From positions 1,667,855 through 1,731,854 of the forward strand of contig NZ_QENQ01000001.1 of assembly GCF_003096275.1 (NCBI RefSeq): 64,000 nt of DNA, read 5' to 3'. Made by a program: the position numbers and the translations under genes. Shown piece by piece: positions 1 through 8,301 of the stretch. The stretch is from Sphingomonas pokkalii. Lineage in GTDB: Bacteria; Pseudomonadota; Alphaproteobacteria; Sphingomonadales; Sphingomonadaceae. Below the pieces are notes generated by a model. The model ran no database searches. It had not been told where the DNA came from and saw only the letters and a program-made list of their open reading frames with translations. Positions within the stretch are counted from its first letter, which is position 1; every line of letters starts with the position of its first letter.

Positions 1-950
1 GCTGGCCGCAGGGCATGAGCTGGAACAACATGGCCGGGCCCTATGGTACCGGAATCTCCGCGCTTACGCTGGACGACAATATCGTCACGCTGACCGTGGC
101 GCCCGGCGCGCCGGGAATGCCCCCGAAAGTGACGGGCGACGGCTATTACCGGATCGACAATGGTGCGACGACCGGCGCCGCGGAAAGCCGCCGGACGCTG
201 GCGGCCGCGCGCCTGCCGGGCAGCGACCTGGTGCGCCTGACGGGCAGCATCGCGGCCGCCAGCGCCCCCTATCCGCTGGCGGTGGGGATAGACGATCCGG
301 CGCATCGGGCGGCGTGGCGGTTCGCGCAGATGCTGCGCGCGGCGGGCGTGAAAGTGAACGGGCGGATCACGGTCCGGCATCGCCCGCCCGGCACCGATGC
401 CGCCCCGACATCGCTGCCGGTGCTCGCGCGGCTGACGCCCGCGCCGCTCGCCGAGGATCTGCGCCAGACCAACAAGATGAGCCAGAATCTCCATGCCGAG
501 CTGTTGCTGCGCCGGCTGGCGCCGGGCGGATCGGTCGGGGCCGGCCAGGCCGTGGTGGATGGGGTGCTCGCCCGCGCGGGCGTGGCAAAGGAAACCTATG
601 AATTTGCCGATGGCGCCGGCATGTCCAGCTACAACCGGGTGACGCCAAGGGCGACGGTGGCCCTGTTGCGCTGGGCGGACAGCCAGCCCTGGGGAACGGC
701 ATGGCGCGCCACCTTTCCCGTCGCTGCGACGGATGGGACGCTTGCCCGGCGGTTCATCGGTACGCCGCTGGCGGGTCGGCTATGGGCGAAGACCGGCACG
801 CTCAACGCCGCCAATGCGCTGGCCGGCACCATGACCGCCGCGAGCGGGCGGACGCTGACGTTCGCCGCCTATGCCAACGACATGCCGGGTGGTGCAAGCG
901 CAACGGGGGCGATCGACGCGGCACTCGTTGCGATCGCGGTGGCCAACTGA
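1..950 (+). CDS. dacB: D-alanyl-D-alanine carboxypeptidase/endopeptidase, PBP4 type (peptidase S13), 5' truncated
   Basis: This is the C-terminal part of a periplasmic penicillin-binding protein that cleaves D-Ala-D-Ala ends and peptide cross-links in peptidoglycan. The reading frame is open from the window edge, so the first ATG at 15 is probably internal and the nucleophile-bearing N-terminus lies upstream. The SxN motif appears as KMSQN (about residues 154-158 from that ATG) and the KTG triad as WAKTGTLN near the end; both are standard in S13 enzymes. The region between them fits the PBP4 core. It precedes the S9 peptidase by about 85 bp. The family call is firm; the symbol is the usual one for PBP4-class proteins. 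Confidence 0.9.
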   Translation, partial: WPQGMSWNNMAGPYGTGISALTLDDNIVTLTVAPGAPGMPPKVTGDGYYRIDNGATTGAAESRRTLAAARLPGSDLVRLTGSIAAASAPYPLAVGIDDPAHRAAWRFAQMLRAAGVKVNGRITVRHRPPGTDAAPTSLPVLARLTPAPLAEDLRQTNKMSQNLHAELLLRRLAPGGSVGAGQAVVDGVLARAGVAKETYEFADGAGMSSYNRVTPRATVALLRWADSQPWGTAWRATFPVAATDGTLARRFIGTPLAGRLWAKTGTLNAANALAGTMTAASGRTLTFAAYANDMPGGASATGAIDAALVAIAVAN

Positions 951-1035
951 GCCGGCGATCGCATAACCGGGCGGTAGGCAGGCCATAGCCTTCAGGTATC
1001 TGGCCGCGCTGCTGCTCCCCGCGCATAATTCGGGC

Positions 1036-3132
1036 ATGTCGAGACACTTCGTTCCTGCTCGCCGCTTCCTGCTCCCTGCATTGCTGATGGGAACCGCGCT
1101 GTTCGCCGCCGCAGCCGCCCCGGCGGAACCCGATCACCGCCCGGCGATCGCCCGGTTGCTCGCGCTTCCGATGGCGGTGGGGCTGGTAGGGGCGAGCGAC
1201 CAGCCGGTATTCGCCTGGGTGGAACTCCGCGCGGGTGTTCGCAACATCTGGCTTTCGTCCAGCCGGGAACAGGCGCCGCGCCGCCTCACGGACCGGACCA
1301 TCGATGACGGCGTCGATCTCCATAGCCTCGCGTTAAGTCGCGACGGCACGTCCATCGCCTGGGTTCAAGGTGGCGATGCCGAATTTCCCGATCTGCCGCC
1401 GCCCAACAGCGGCCATGCGGCAAAGGGCGGCAGCCAAACCATCTGGGTCCGCGCGACGGCTGAGGGCGCGGTGGCTCGGTCGCTGGGGGAGGGGCACCTG
1501 CCGGTGTTCTCGCCCGATGGCCGCAGCATCGCCTTTGTGGCAGGCGGGACGCTGCTGCTTGCGTCGGTGGCGGAGGGCGGGCCTGCCACGCTCGCCCAAC
1601 TGCCCGGCACGATCGAGTATCTGTCCTGGTCGCCGGACGGCAAGCGGCTGCTTTTCGTCAGCCGGCGGGGTGATCACGGCCTGGTCGCACTGTTCGATCT
1701 GGCCAGCGGTGCACTTCGCTACCCCGATCCGGCGATGACGCAGGACGTATCGCCGATCTTCTCGCCCGACGGCCGCTCGATCGCCTTTGTCCGGTCCACC
1801 CCGCCGCCTTTCGGCGCCACCGGCACAGAGGCTTCCTATTGGAGCATACGCGTCGTCGATCTGGCGACGGGCCAGGCCCGCACCGCCTGGCAGGCGGCGG
1901 TCGGGGCGGGCGGGGACTATTATGGTACCCGGACTGCCAATCTGTTCTGGAGTGCCGACGATCGGCTGCTCTTCCCCTCCGAGGCGAGCGGCTGGGTGCA
2001 TGTGCTGGCGGTGCCGGCCAAGGGCGGCGCCGCGATCGACCTGACGCCTGGCGAGGCCGAAGTCGAGAATTTCACGCTGTCTGCCGATCGCCGCACGCTG
2101 ATCTTTGCCGGCAATCACGGCGATCTCGAACGCCGCCACGTCTGGCAGCGCCCGCTTGCGGGCGGCAGCGTGCGGCAATGGACGGCCGGGAACGGAATCG
2201 AGGGTTTCCCGACCGTGGCGGGAGGCATGCTTGCCGTGGTCGCGAGCGATGTGCGCCGGCCGCCGCATGTCGCGCTACTGCCCCGCGCGGGCAGGCTGGT
2301 TCCTCTCGAGACGGATGGTGACCCTGCCGAAACCCGCAATTTCGTCGTACCCGAACCGGTGCGCTTCACGACGGCGGATGGCGTGACCGTGCACGCCACG
2401 TTGTTCCGCGCGCAGGGCGGGGGCAACCGGCCGCACCCGGCACTGATCTTCCTCCACGGCGGCCCTCGGCGGCAGATGCTGCCAGCGTTCCACCTGATGC
2501 CCTATTACGCCAACGCCTATCTGCTTAACCAGCACCTCGCCATGGACGGCTTCGACGTACTGGCGATCAATTATCGCAGCGGCACCGGCTATGGCCGCGC
2601 CTTCCGCGAGGCAGCCGAGACCGGGCGGGAGGGCGCCAGCGAGTATCGCGACGTGCTGGCCGCGGCGCGTTGGCTGGCCGCGCGGGGAGATGTCGATCCG
2701 CACCGTATCGGTCTGTGGGGTGGCAGTTGGGGCGGGTATCTGACTGCGCTGGGGCTGGCCCGCGACAGTGGCACCTTCGCCGCGGGGGTCGATCTCCATG
2801 GCGTCCACGATCTGGTCCGTGCGCCGCCGCCGATGCTGCCACCCGCTGCGCAGGAGCGCTGGCGTGAGACTGCGTGGCAATCCTCGCCGGTCGCGGCGCT
2901 CGATCGCTGGCGCTCGCCGGTGCTGCTCGTCCATGGCGATGACGACCATAATGTCGACTTCGCCCAGTCCGTGCGCCTGGCGCAGGCGCTGACCGCGCGG
3001 GGCGTGCCGCTGGAGACGCTGATGCTGCCCGACGAGCGCCACGAATTCTTCCGCTACCAGAGCTGGGTAGAAGCCTATGCCGCGGCAGAGGGCTTCCTCG
3101 TGCGCACGCTGGGAAGCTCAGCCCCGCAATAG
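1036..3132 (+). CDS. S9 family serine peptidase (prolyl oligopeptidase / acylaminoacyl-peptidase type), exported
   Basis: A 698-residue protein with an N-terminal signal peptide (arginine-rich start, then an Ala/Leu-rich stretch to about residue 30), so it probably acts in the periplasm on short peptides. Residues about 40-430 hold PD40/WD40-like propeller repeats (recurring 'SPDGRSIAFV' and 'SPDGKRLLF' strings). The C-terminal alpha/beta hydrolase has GGSWGGY (Ser564), the HGDDD turn (Asp637) and DERHEF (His669), a complete catalytic triad. The length is usual for S9 enzymes. Its last bases overlap a convergent 47-codon remnant on the other strand. Whether it is a dipeptidyl-peptidase or an acylaminoacyl-peptidase cannot be read from the sequence. 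Confidence 0.92.
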   Translation: MSRHFVPARRFLLPALLMGTALFAAAAAPAEPDHRPAIARLLALPMAVGLVGASDQPVFAWVELRAGVRNIWLSSSREQAPRRLTDRTIDDGVDLHSLALSRDGTSIAWVQGGDAEFPDLPPPNSGHAAKGGSQTIWVRATAEGAVARSLGEGHLPVFSPDGRSIAFVAGGTLLLASVAEGGPATLAQLPGTIEYLSWSPDGKRLLFVSRRGDHGLVALFDLASGALRYPDPAMTQDVSPIFSPDGRSIAFVRSTPPPFGATGTEASYWSIRVVDLATGQARTAWQAAVGAGGDYYGTRTANLFWSADDRLLFPSEASGWVHVLAVPAKGGAAIDLTPGEAEVENFTLSADRRTLIFAGNHGDLERRHVWQRPLAGGSVRQWTAGNGIEGFPTVAGGMLAVVASDVRRPPHVALLPRAGRLVPLETDGDPAETRNFVVPEPVRFTTADGVTVHATLFRAQGGGNRPHPALIFLHGGPRRQMLPAFHLMPYYANAYLLNQHLAMDGFDVLAINYRSGTGYGRAFREAAETGREGASEYRDVLAAARWLAARGDVDPHRIGLWGGSWGGYLTALGLARDSGTFAAGVDLHGVHDLVRAPPPMLPPAAQERWRETAWQSSPVAALDRWRSPVLLVHGDDDHNVDFAQSVRLAQALTARGVPLETLMLPDERHEFFRYQSWVEAYAAAEGFLVRTLGSSAPQ

Positions 3133-3261
3133 TGCGAGGGCGTTGGAGGCGAGCAGGCGCGGGGACGGGGCCGATACCGGCAGTGCCTTCGTGGCCGGTC
3201 GAGCGATCGGGGACAGCGCGGCGATGCTGGCGGCGGCAAGGAACTGGCGGCGTTCGATCAT
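3118..3261 (-). pseudogene. 47-codon Tat-type leader ORF, probable remnant of an exported protein (possibly NamZ exo-muramidase)
   Basis: A short ORF whose ATG overlaps the stop codon of the BadF-family kinase in an ATGA junction, so it once was, or still is, the last gene of that operon. It begins MIERRQFLAAASIAAL, which resembles a twin-arginine export signal, and ends after RLLASNALALLRG. That ending resembles my recollection of how the mature part of DUF1343/NamZ proteins starts (a 'LLa..a.LrGkrvGLvTN' pattern), but the reading stops at the point where the family would continue. Past the stop, the other strand is only the complement of the S9 peptidase. I read it as a gene cut off by deletion; the NamZ identity is an inference. 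It could instead be a genuine tiny exported protein. Confidence 0.45.
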
Positions 3262-4142
3262 GGCTGTGCCTCCGTCGTGCGGGCAGGCAGGCCCGCGAGA
3301 TAAAGCGCGCCGCTCAGCGCATCGCCCAGCGGTTCGCTGAGCCGCGCGACGGTGCGGGCCCGCAGCCACGGCCGCATCTTCGCCGAAAGGCCGCCGAGCA
3401 GCGCGCAGCGCGTGGCACCGCGTTCGAAGATCGTCTCGATGAAGCGTTCGATATGGCCGACTGCGTCCTCGACGATCGAGCGGGCGATGATGTCGTCGGC
3501 TTCGGCATAGTCCATCACCAGCGGCGCGAAGCTGCCATAGTCGCGCGGGGTAGCCTGATCCATCCAGGCGATGGCGCGGGCGGTATCGTGGCCGAAGCGT
3601 TCGGTGACGGCGGTGCTGAGCGGTGTCGCACGGGTCCGCCCGTCCAGCGCACGCAGCGCGTGGCGCATCGCGCTCAGGCCCAGCGCGGCACCGCTGCCTT
3701 CGTCCGAAATGGGAAAGCCATAGCCGCCGATCCGGAAATTCTGCCCACCCACGCGCACCTGCGCGACGCTGCCGGTGCCGATGATCAGGACAGCGCCGTC
3801 GCCGCCACCATGGGCGCCGAGATTGGCGATGGCGGCATCGGTATCGAACATGGTCGATGCGAAGGGAAAGACGAAATCGTCGAGCGCCGCGCGAACGCCA
3901 GGGCGTGAAATGCCGGCGATGCCCATCGCCGCGCGGGTGCCAGCAACCTGCGTCGCATCCAACCCGGCCGCGCGGATTGCCTGTTCGGCTACGTCAAGCA
4001 GCGTGGCGTACAGTGTCTGCAATCCCAGCCCGGCGTTGGCGGGGCCGGCCTGGGCAGTGGCGAGCAGCCGGCCGGTAGCATCGACCAGGCGGCAGCGGCA
4101 GGTGCTGCCGCCTGCATCCACGCCGAGGAAGAACTGCGTCAT
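3258..4142 (-). CDS. BadF/BadG/BcrA/BcrD-family ATPase, probable GlcNAc/MurNAc kinase (MurK-like)
   Basis: A 294-residue cytoplasmic sugar-kinase-fold protein. It opens with GVDAGGSTCRCRLVD, the phosphate-1 loop of the ASKHA/BadF superfamily, and has a second glycine-rich block (IIGTGSVAQV) and SDEGSG in the middle, as in N-acetylglucosamine kinases of this family. MurK of Clostridium acetobutylicum, which phosphorylates both MurNAc and GlcNAc, belongs to the same family. The neighbours are a GH84 glycosidase 12 bp upstream, and across the divergent region a symporter and MurQ. That context makes an amino-sugar 6-kinase much more likely than a benzoyl-CoA reductase component. The exact substrate is inferred from the neighbourhood. 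Confidence 0.82.
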   Translation of the reverse strand: MTQFFLGVDAGGSTCRCRLVDATGRLLATAQAGPANAGLGLQTLYATLLDVAEQAIRAAGLDATQVAGTRAAMGIAGISRPGVRAALDDFVFPFASTMFDTDAAIANLGAHGGGDGAVLIIGTGSVAQVRVGGQNFRIGGYGFPISDEGSGAALGLSAMRHALRALDGRTRATPLSTAVTERFGHDTARAIAWMDQATPRDYGSFAPLVMDYAEADDIIARSIVEDAVGHIERFIETIFERGATRCALLGGLSAKMRPWLRARTVARLSEPLGDALSGALYLAGLPARTTEAQP

Positions 4143-4154
4143 TCCGATCCTCCG

Positions 4155-5219
4155 CTACTGCGTCTGCACTTCTTCCAGCGTCGTGCGGAACCGGCCGTCC
4201 AGCCAGGCGGTGATCTCGCGTGCCGCCGGATGGTCGATCGCGCCATAGCGCTCGCGCAACTCGGCAAAGCGGGGGCCGAGATTGTCGAGCCCGGTGTCCT
4301 GCAAGGGCAGGATGTCGCGGCGGAGTATCGTCGCCAGTTCGCGGCCGAGCACTGTGGTGGCCGCATCGAGGAACGCCGCGCCATAGGCATAGCGCTCGCC
4401 CTCGCGGTAGCTGGCGGCCAGCGTCAGGGCCGGAATGCAGGACAGGATCGGTTGTGAGGCCGGATTGATCGCATGGCCGCTGACATGGTGGCGGATCGCG
4501 GCGGGGCGGCCGGTAAAGGCGCGCAGATGCAGGAACTGCGACATGCGGACGCCATCATTGACCGGATAATTGTCCCACAGGCAGACCTTGCGGCCGAGTT
4601 CCTGCTGGACCCGTTGGAGATGGGCGACGCCGATCTCGCGCGACACGACTTCCTCGCCGGTCCAATAGACCCGCACCGCGCGATCCAGGTAGCGCCCCAG
4701 TTCAGGCAGATAGGCCGGCGGCCGCTTGCCCCAGGCGCGTTCGAGGATGGGATCGTCCGAATAGAAGCTCGGGCAGAAGAACACCTGGGTGGCGCGGCTG
4801 TTGTTCGCGCAGAAATCGACCAGTTCGGCCTGTCCGCGTGCGAGATCGGGCAGTTCGGCGGGCAGGTCGTCGAACAGGATGGCGAGGTCGTCCAGGCCCA
4901 GCGCATCGAGCTGTCGCAGCTTCTGCTTCAGGGCGGCGCGCGATTCCTCGCCGAACGGGTGGGTGCTGCCGACCGGCGTCAGCGCCACGCCGAAGCGAAC
5001 CTTGCGCGCCCTGCATTCGGCGGCGAAGGCAGCGAGCGCGGCGAACTGCTCGGGCGGATGCGGCTCGCGCCAGCGACGGCGCAGGAACGGGTCCGCCTTG
5101 GGGCCGTAATGGTAGAAGCGATAGCCGGCGGCCGCCAGCGTCCGCAGGACGGTGGTGCGGTCCGCCCAACTCCAGGGCTTGCCGAAAAAGCCCTCGATCA
5201 CGCCCAGATTCAGCGCCAT
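4155..5219 (-). CDS. GH84-family beta-N-acetylglucosaminidase
   Basis: A 354-residue glycosidase with the GH84 (O-GlcNAcase/NagJ) barrel signature. The N-terminus reads GVIEGFFGKPW, followed by YHYGPKADP. The adjacent acid pair is in ILFDDLP (Asp117-Asp118), where family members carry the two catalytic aspartates for substrate-assisted hydrolysis. A later LWDNYPVND block matches the substrate-binding Asn region. No signal peptide is visible, so it is likely cytoplasmic. Its ATG overlaps the end of the serine hydrolase gene by about 10 bp, and the kinase follows closely. In this context it may release GlcNAc from muropeptide-derived disaccharides, a job usually done by GH3 NagZ. That role is inferred. 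Confidence 0.85.
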   Translation of the reverse strand: MALNLGVIEGFFGKPWSWADRTTVLRTLAAAGYRFYHYGPKADPFLRRRWREPHPPEQFAALAAFAAECRARKVRFGVALTPVGSTHPFGEESRAALKQKLRQLDALGLDDLAILFDDLPAELPDLARGQAELVDFCANNSRATQVFFCPSFYSDDPILERAWGKRPPAYLPELGRYLDRAVRVYWTGEEVVSREIGVAHLQRVQQELGRKVCLWDNYPVNDGVRMSQFLHLRAFTGRPAAIRHHVSGHAINPASQPILSCIPALTLAASYREGERYAYGAAFLDAATTVLGRELATILRRDILPLQDTGLDNLGPRFAELRERYGAIDHPAAREITAWLDGRFRTTLEEVQTQ

Positions 5220-6553
5220 GCATGTCCCTTCCGGTGGTTTTCCCCGCGCCGTGCCATCGCGGCGACCGCCTCCCGCAGCACGGTCTCCTGCAGCGCATTC
5301 AGCGCGGGATAGGGTTCGCCATCGCGCCGGTGGAGCCGATTGGTCAGCAGCACGACGGTGAGCCCAAGCCGCGGGGAGAACGCGAACCAGGTGCCCGTAA
5401 AGCCGGAATGGCCGTAAAAGGGCGCAGCGATCCCGCTAAGTTCGGTCTTGTGGAAGCCCAGGGCCTGATCGGGATCAAAGGGCGTCTGCTCGAACGCGGC
5501 GATCGTCTCTGCCGGTGCGAGCCGCCAGCGCCCGTAGCAGCCGCCGTTCAGCAGCGTCTGGGCGTAGCGGGCCAGATCCGTCGCGGTCGAGAACAGCCCG
5601 GCGTGACCCGCGACGCCACCCCAGCCGAGCCAGGCATTGGCGTCGTTCGCCTCGCCGATCAGCATGGCGCTGCGATAGCCGGAAAAGGGCTGGACGGGCG
5701 GAAAAGGCGCGGCGGGATAGGGCTTGCCGGTTTCCGCCATGCGCCGCTGGTACGCATCCCCTTCTGAAGTCGCCGCGGCGCGCCGGCCCAGCGCCGGTGC
5801 GGGGAGGAAGCCGGTGTCGACCATGCCGAGCGGGCGATAAACCGTTTCGCGGAGATAGCGGTCGAGCGGCATCCCGGCGGCCTGGACGACGATCGTGCCG
5901 AGCAGCATGAAGCCGAGATCGGAATAGGCGAAGCGCGCACCCACCGGGTAGCGCAGTGGCAGTGCCGCCAGATAGGGCAGCACTTGGCCCGATGTGTCGC
6001 GGTGCAGCCAGGTCGGTTGCCATTCCCATAGGCCCGCGCGGTGGGTGAGCAACTGGCGCAGGGTGATTTCCGCCTTGTCGGTGTCCCGGAACCCCGGCAG
6101 CAGCATCCCCAGCCGGTCGTCGAGCGACAGTCTGCCCGTGCCGACGAGATGGAGGATCGCGGCGGTGGTCGCCTCGACCTTGGTGACCGAGGCCATGTCG
6201 AAAAGCGTGTCGATGGCCATCGCACGTGGCTTGGCTAGCGGCCGCAGCGTCCCCTCCGGCGTGGAGGCCAGCGTCTGGGCATCGCCAAAGGCGGCGCGAT
6301 GCACGATGCGCCCCCGTTCCGCCAGCAGCAGGACGGCGCCGGGGTAGAGCGTACCGACGCCGGTACGCACCGCCGTTTCGAGCCTGGCGTAGCGGGTGCC
6401 ATTGGGCGCGACGGGCGTGGTCTGGAGCTCGGGACAGGTATCGACGGTTGCAGCCAGCGCAGCGGCTGGCGCCAGCAATGCCGCGCACGCCACCAGCCGC
6501 CCCAGGGTCATGCGGGTGCGGGAACGGCCTTCACGCGGGTTACGGATCGTCAT
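5210..6553 (-). CDS. Exported serine hydrolase, class C beta-lactamase family (PF00144)
   Basis: A protein of about 447 residues from the ATG at 6553. I chose this start because a GGGAGG ribosome site lies nine bases upstream and the protein then begins with a basic stretch and a hydrophobic signal ending ALAA. The SxxK motif is in MASVTKVEA, the YxN equivalent is in FAYSDLGFM, and a HSGFTG block stands near the C-terminus, as in AmpC-like and esterase-type members. It leads the minus-strand operon with the GH84 enzyme and sugar kinase. PF00144 proteins often accompany muropeptide-degradation genes. Its substrate (peptide stem, ester or beta-lactam) cannot be told from sequence. Confidence 0.88.
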   Translation of the reverse strand: MTIRNPREGRSRTRMTLGRLVACAALLAPAAALAATVDTCPELQTTPVAPNGTRYARLETAVRTGVGTLYPGAVLLLAERGRIVHRAAFGDAQTLASTPEGTLRPLAKPRAMAIDTLFDMASVTKVEATTAAILHLVGTGRLSLDDRLGMLLPGFRDTDKAEITLRQLLTHRAGLWEWQPTWLHRDTSGQVLPYLAALPLRYPVGARFAYSDLGFMLLGTIVVQAAGMPLDRYLRETVYRPLGMVDTGFLPAPALGRRAAATSEGDAYQRRMAETGKPYPAAPFPPVQPFSGYRSAMLIGEANDANAWLGWGGVAGHAGLFSTATDLARYAQTLLNGGCYGRWRLAPAETIAAFEQTPFDPDQALGFHKTELSGIAAPFYGHSGFTGTWFAFSPRLGLTVVLLTNRLHRRDGEPYPALNALQETVLREAVAAMARRGENHRKGHAWR

Positions 6554-6733
6554 GCGCTCCATCCTCCCAGCCATAGCACGCTGCCGTCGGGCACCCCATT
6601 CCACCAGGACCGGCAGCTATAACGGCCGGCCATGGCCCAAGCTTTACAGGGGTCGGAAGGATATGCGACCCGTTCCGCGGGTGAAGGCGGCAGGTCCGGC
6701 GAGCACTTCCTTCCAGAATGGGTGGCGACAACG

Positions 6734-8287
6734 ATGGCACTCTCCTTCACGCTGGCAGACTGGATCGTGATCGCGGCTTATTTCGCGATATTGCTGATCG
6801 GCGGTTGGGTGTTCATGCCGCGCCATACCGAAACCGCGCGGGATTACTTCCTTGCCGGCGGAACGGTGCCTGCGTGGCTGGCGGCGGTCTCGGTGCTGTC
6901 TGCGACCCAGTCGGCGGCGACCTTTCTCGGCGCGCCCGACTATGGCTACAGGGGGGACTTCAGCTATGTCGGCTCCAACCTGGGCGTGCTGCTGGGAGCG
7001 ATCTTCGTAGCGCACGTGCTGATCCCGCGCTTCTATGCCGCACGGGTCACTACAGCCTATGAACTGCTGACCCAGCGGTTCAGTACACGCGCGACCCGCT
7101 GGGCAGGGGGCATGTTCCTGGTCGGCCGCGTCTTTGCGGGGGGCGCGCGCATCTACCTCGCCGCGATCGCGATCGCCATGGTCGCGACGATGACGGTGAG
7201 TGCGACGAGCATCCTGTTCGCGGCCGCCGCATTGGTGGCGGCCAGCTTCCTGTTCACCTTTGTCGGCGGGCTGCGTTCGGTACTGTGGAACGACCTGGTG
7301 CAGTTCGTCATCTATCTGGGATCGGCGATCGCGGTGCTGGTGTTCCTGCGGCTATCGATCCCCGCGACCAATGCCGAGATCCTGCAGGGGCTGGCGTATA
7401 CCCCGGAGGGCATCAACAAGCTGCGCCTGTTCGACCTCTCGACAAGCCTGGACAAGCCCTTCTCGCTGCTCGCCATCGTCACCGGAGTGACGTTGCTGCA
7501 CACCGCGTCGGCGGGGATGGACCAGGATATGACGCAGCGGCTGCTCGCCTGCCGCGACGCGCGGACCGGCGCGCGGGGCCTGTATCTTTCGGTGCTGGCG
7601 ACCGTGCCGGTGGTGGCGCTGTTCGTCACCATCGGCCTGCTGCTCTACATATTCTATGATCGACCCGATCTGATGCGCGGCGCGACGGCGCAGGCCGGCC
7701 AGCAGTTCGGCGGCGAGAAGATCAGCATCTTCATGCACTATATCCTCACCGAGGTGCCGCCCGGGCTGCGCGGGCTGGTCACCGTAGGCATCACCGCGGC
7801 GGCGGTGGCGACGACCAATTCGGCGCTCAACGCCATGTCTTCCGTGCTGATCCAGGACTTTTATCGCCCTTGGCGCGAGAAGCGCAGCGCCGCCGCAGAC
7901 CGGCATTATGTCGTGGCCGGGCGGGTGGGCATGGCGCTGATCGGGCTGGCGATGCTCGCCATGGCGGTGGCATCCTATTTCTGGCAGCACCATTCGAACA
8001 TGGGGCTGCTGGAATTCGCGCTGCAGGTGATGGTGTTCGCCTATGCGGGGCTGCTCGGCGTCTATTTCGCCGCGGTGTTCACGGCGCGGGGAACCACGGG
8101 TTCGGTTATCGCCGCGTTGCTTGCCGGCTTCGCCACGGTTTCGCTGCTCCAGCCGGCGATTGCACGCGCGATCGGATTGCCAGCTCCGTTGACGGCCCTG
8201 GCGTTTCCTTTCCAGCTTTGCATCGGCACGCTCGTCGCCTTCCTCATTTGTATCGCGCGCGCCTCGCCCAGCGTCGCGCGCGGCTGA
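6734..8287 (+). CDS. Sodium:solute symporter (SSS family), probable amino-sugar transporter
   Basis: An integral inner-membrane protein of about 517 residues from the ATG at 6734, with roughly 13 hydrophobic segments. Features typical of the SSS family are the RDYFLAGG string near residue 37, FVGGLRSVLWND in the middle and the TNSALNAMSS segment late. An in-frame ATG at 6632 exists, but the extra 34 residues look non-coding and the family normally starts just before the first helix. It diverges from the serine hydrolase and is followed 14 bp later by murQ, so it is probably co-transcribed with the etherase and imports MurNAc, GlcNAc or a related amino sugar. The substrate is inferred from context. 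Confidence 0.88.
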   Translation: MALSFTLADWIVIAAYFAILLIGGWVFMPRHTETARDYFLAGGTVPAWLAAVSVLSATQSAATFLGAPDYGYRGDFSYVGSNLGVLLGAIFVAHVLIPRFYAARVTTAYELLTQRFSTRATRWAGGMFLVGRVFAGGARIYLAAIAIAMVATMTVSATSILFAAAALVAASFLFTFVGGLRSVLWNDLVQFVIYLGSAIAVLVFLRLSIPATNAEILQGLAYTPEGINKLRLFDLSTSLDKPFSLLAIVTGVTLLHTASAGMDQDMTQRLLACRDARTGARGLYLSVLATVPVVALFVTIGLLLYIFYDRPDLMRGATAQAGQQFGGEKISIFMHYILTEVPPGLRGLVTVGITAAAVATTNSALNAMSSVLIQDFYRPWREKRSAAADRHYVVAGRVGMALIGLAMLAMAVASYFWQHHSNMGLLEFALQVMVFAYAGLLGVYFAAVFTARGTTGSVIAALLAGFATVSLLQPAIARAIGLPAPLTALAFPFQLCIGTLVAFLICIARASPSVARG

Positions 8288-8301
8288 AAGGACGCAGTGC
8301 C

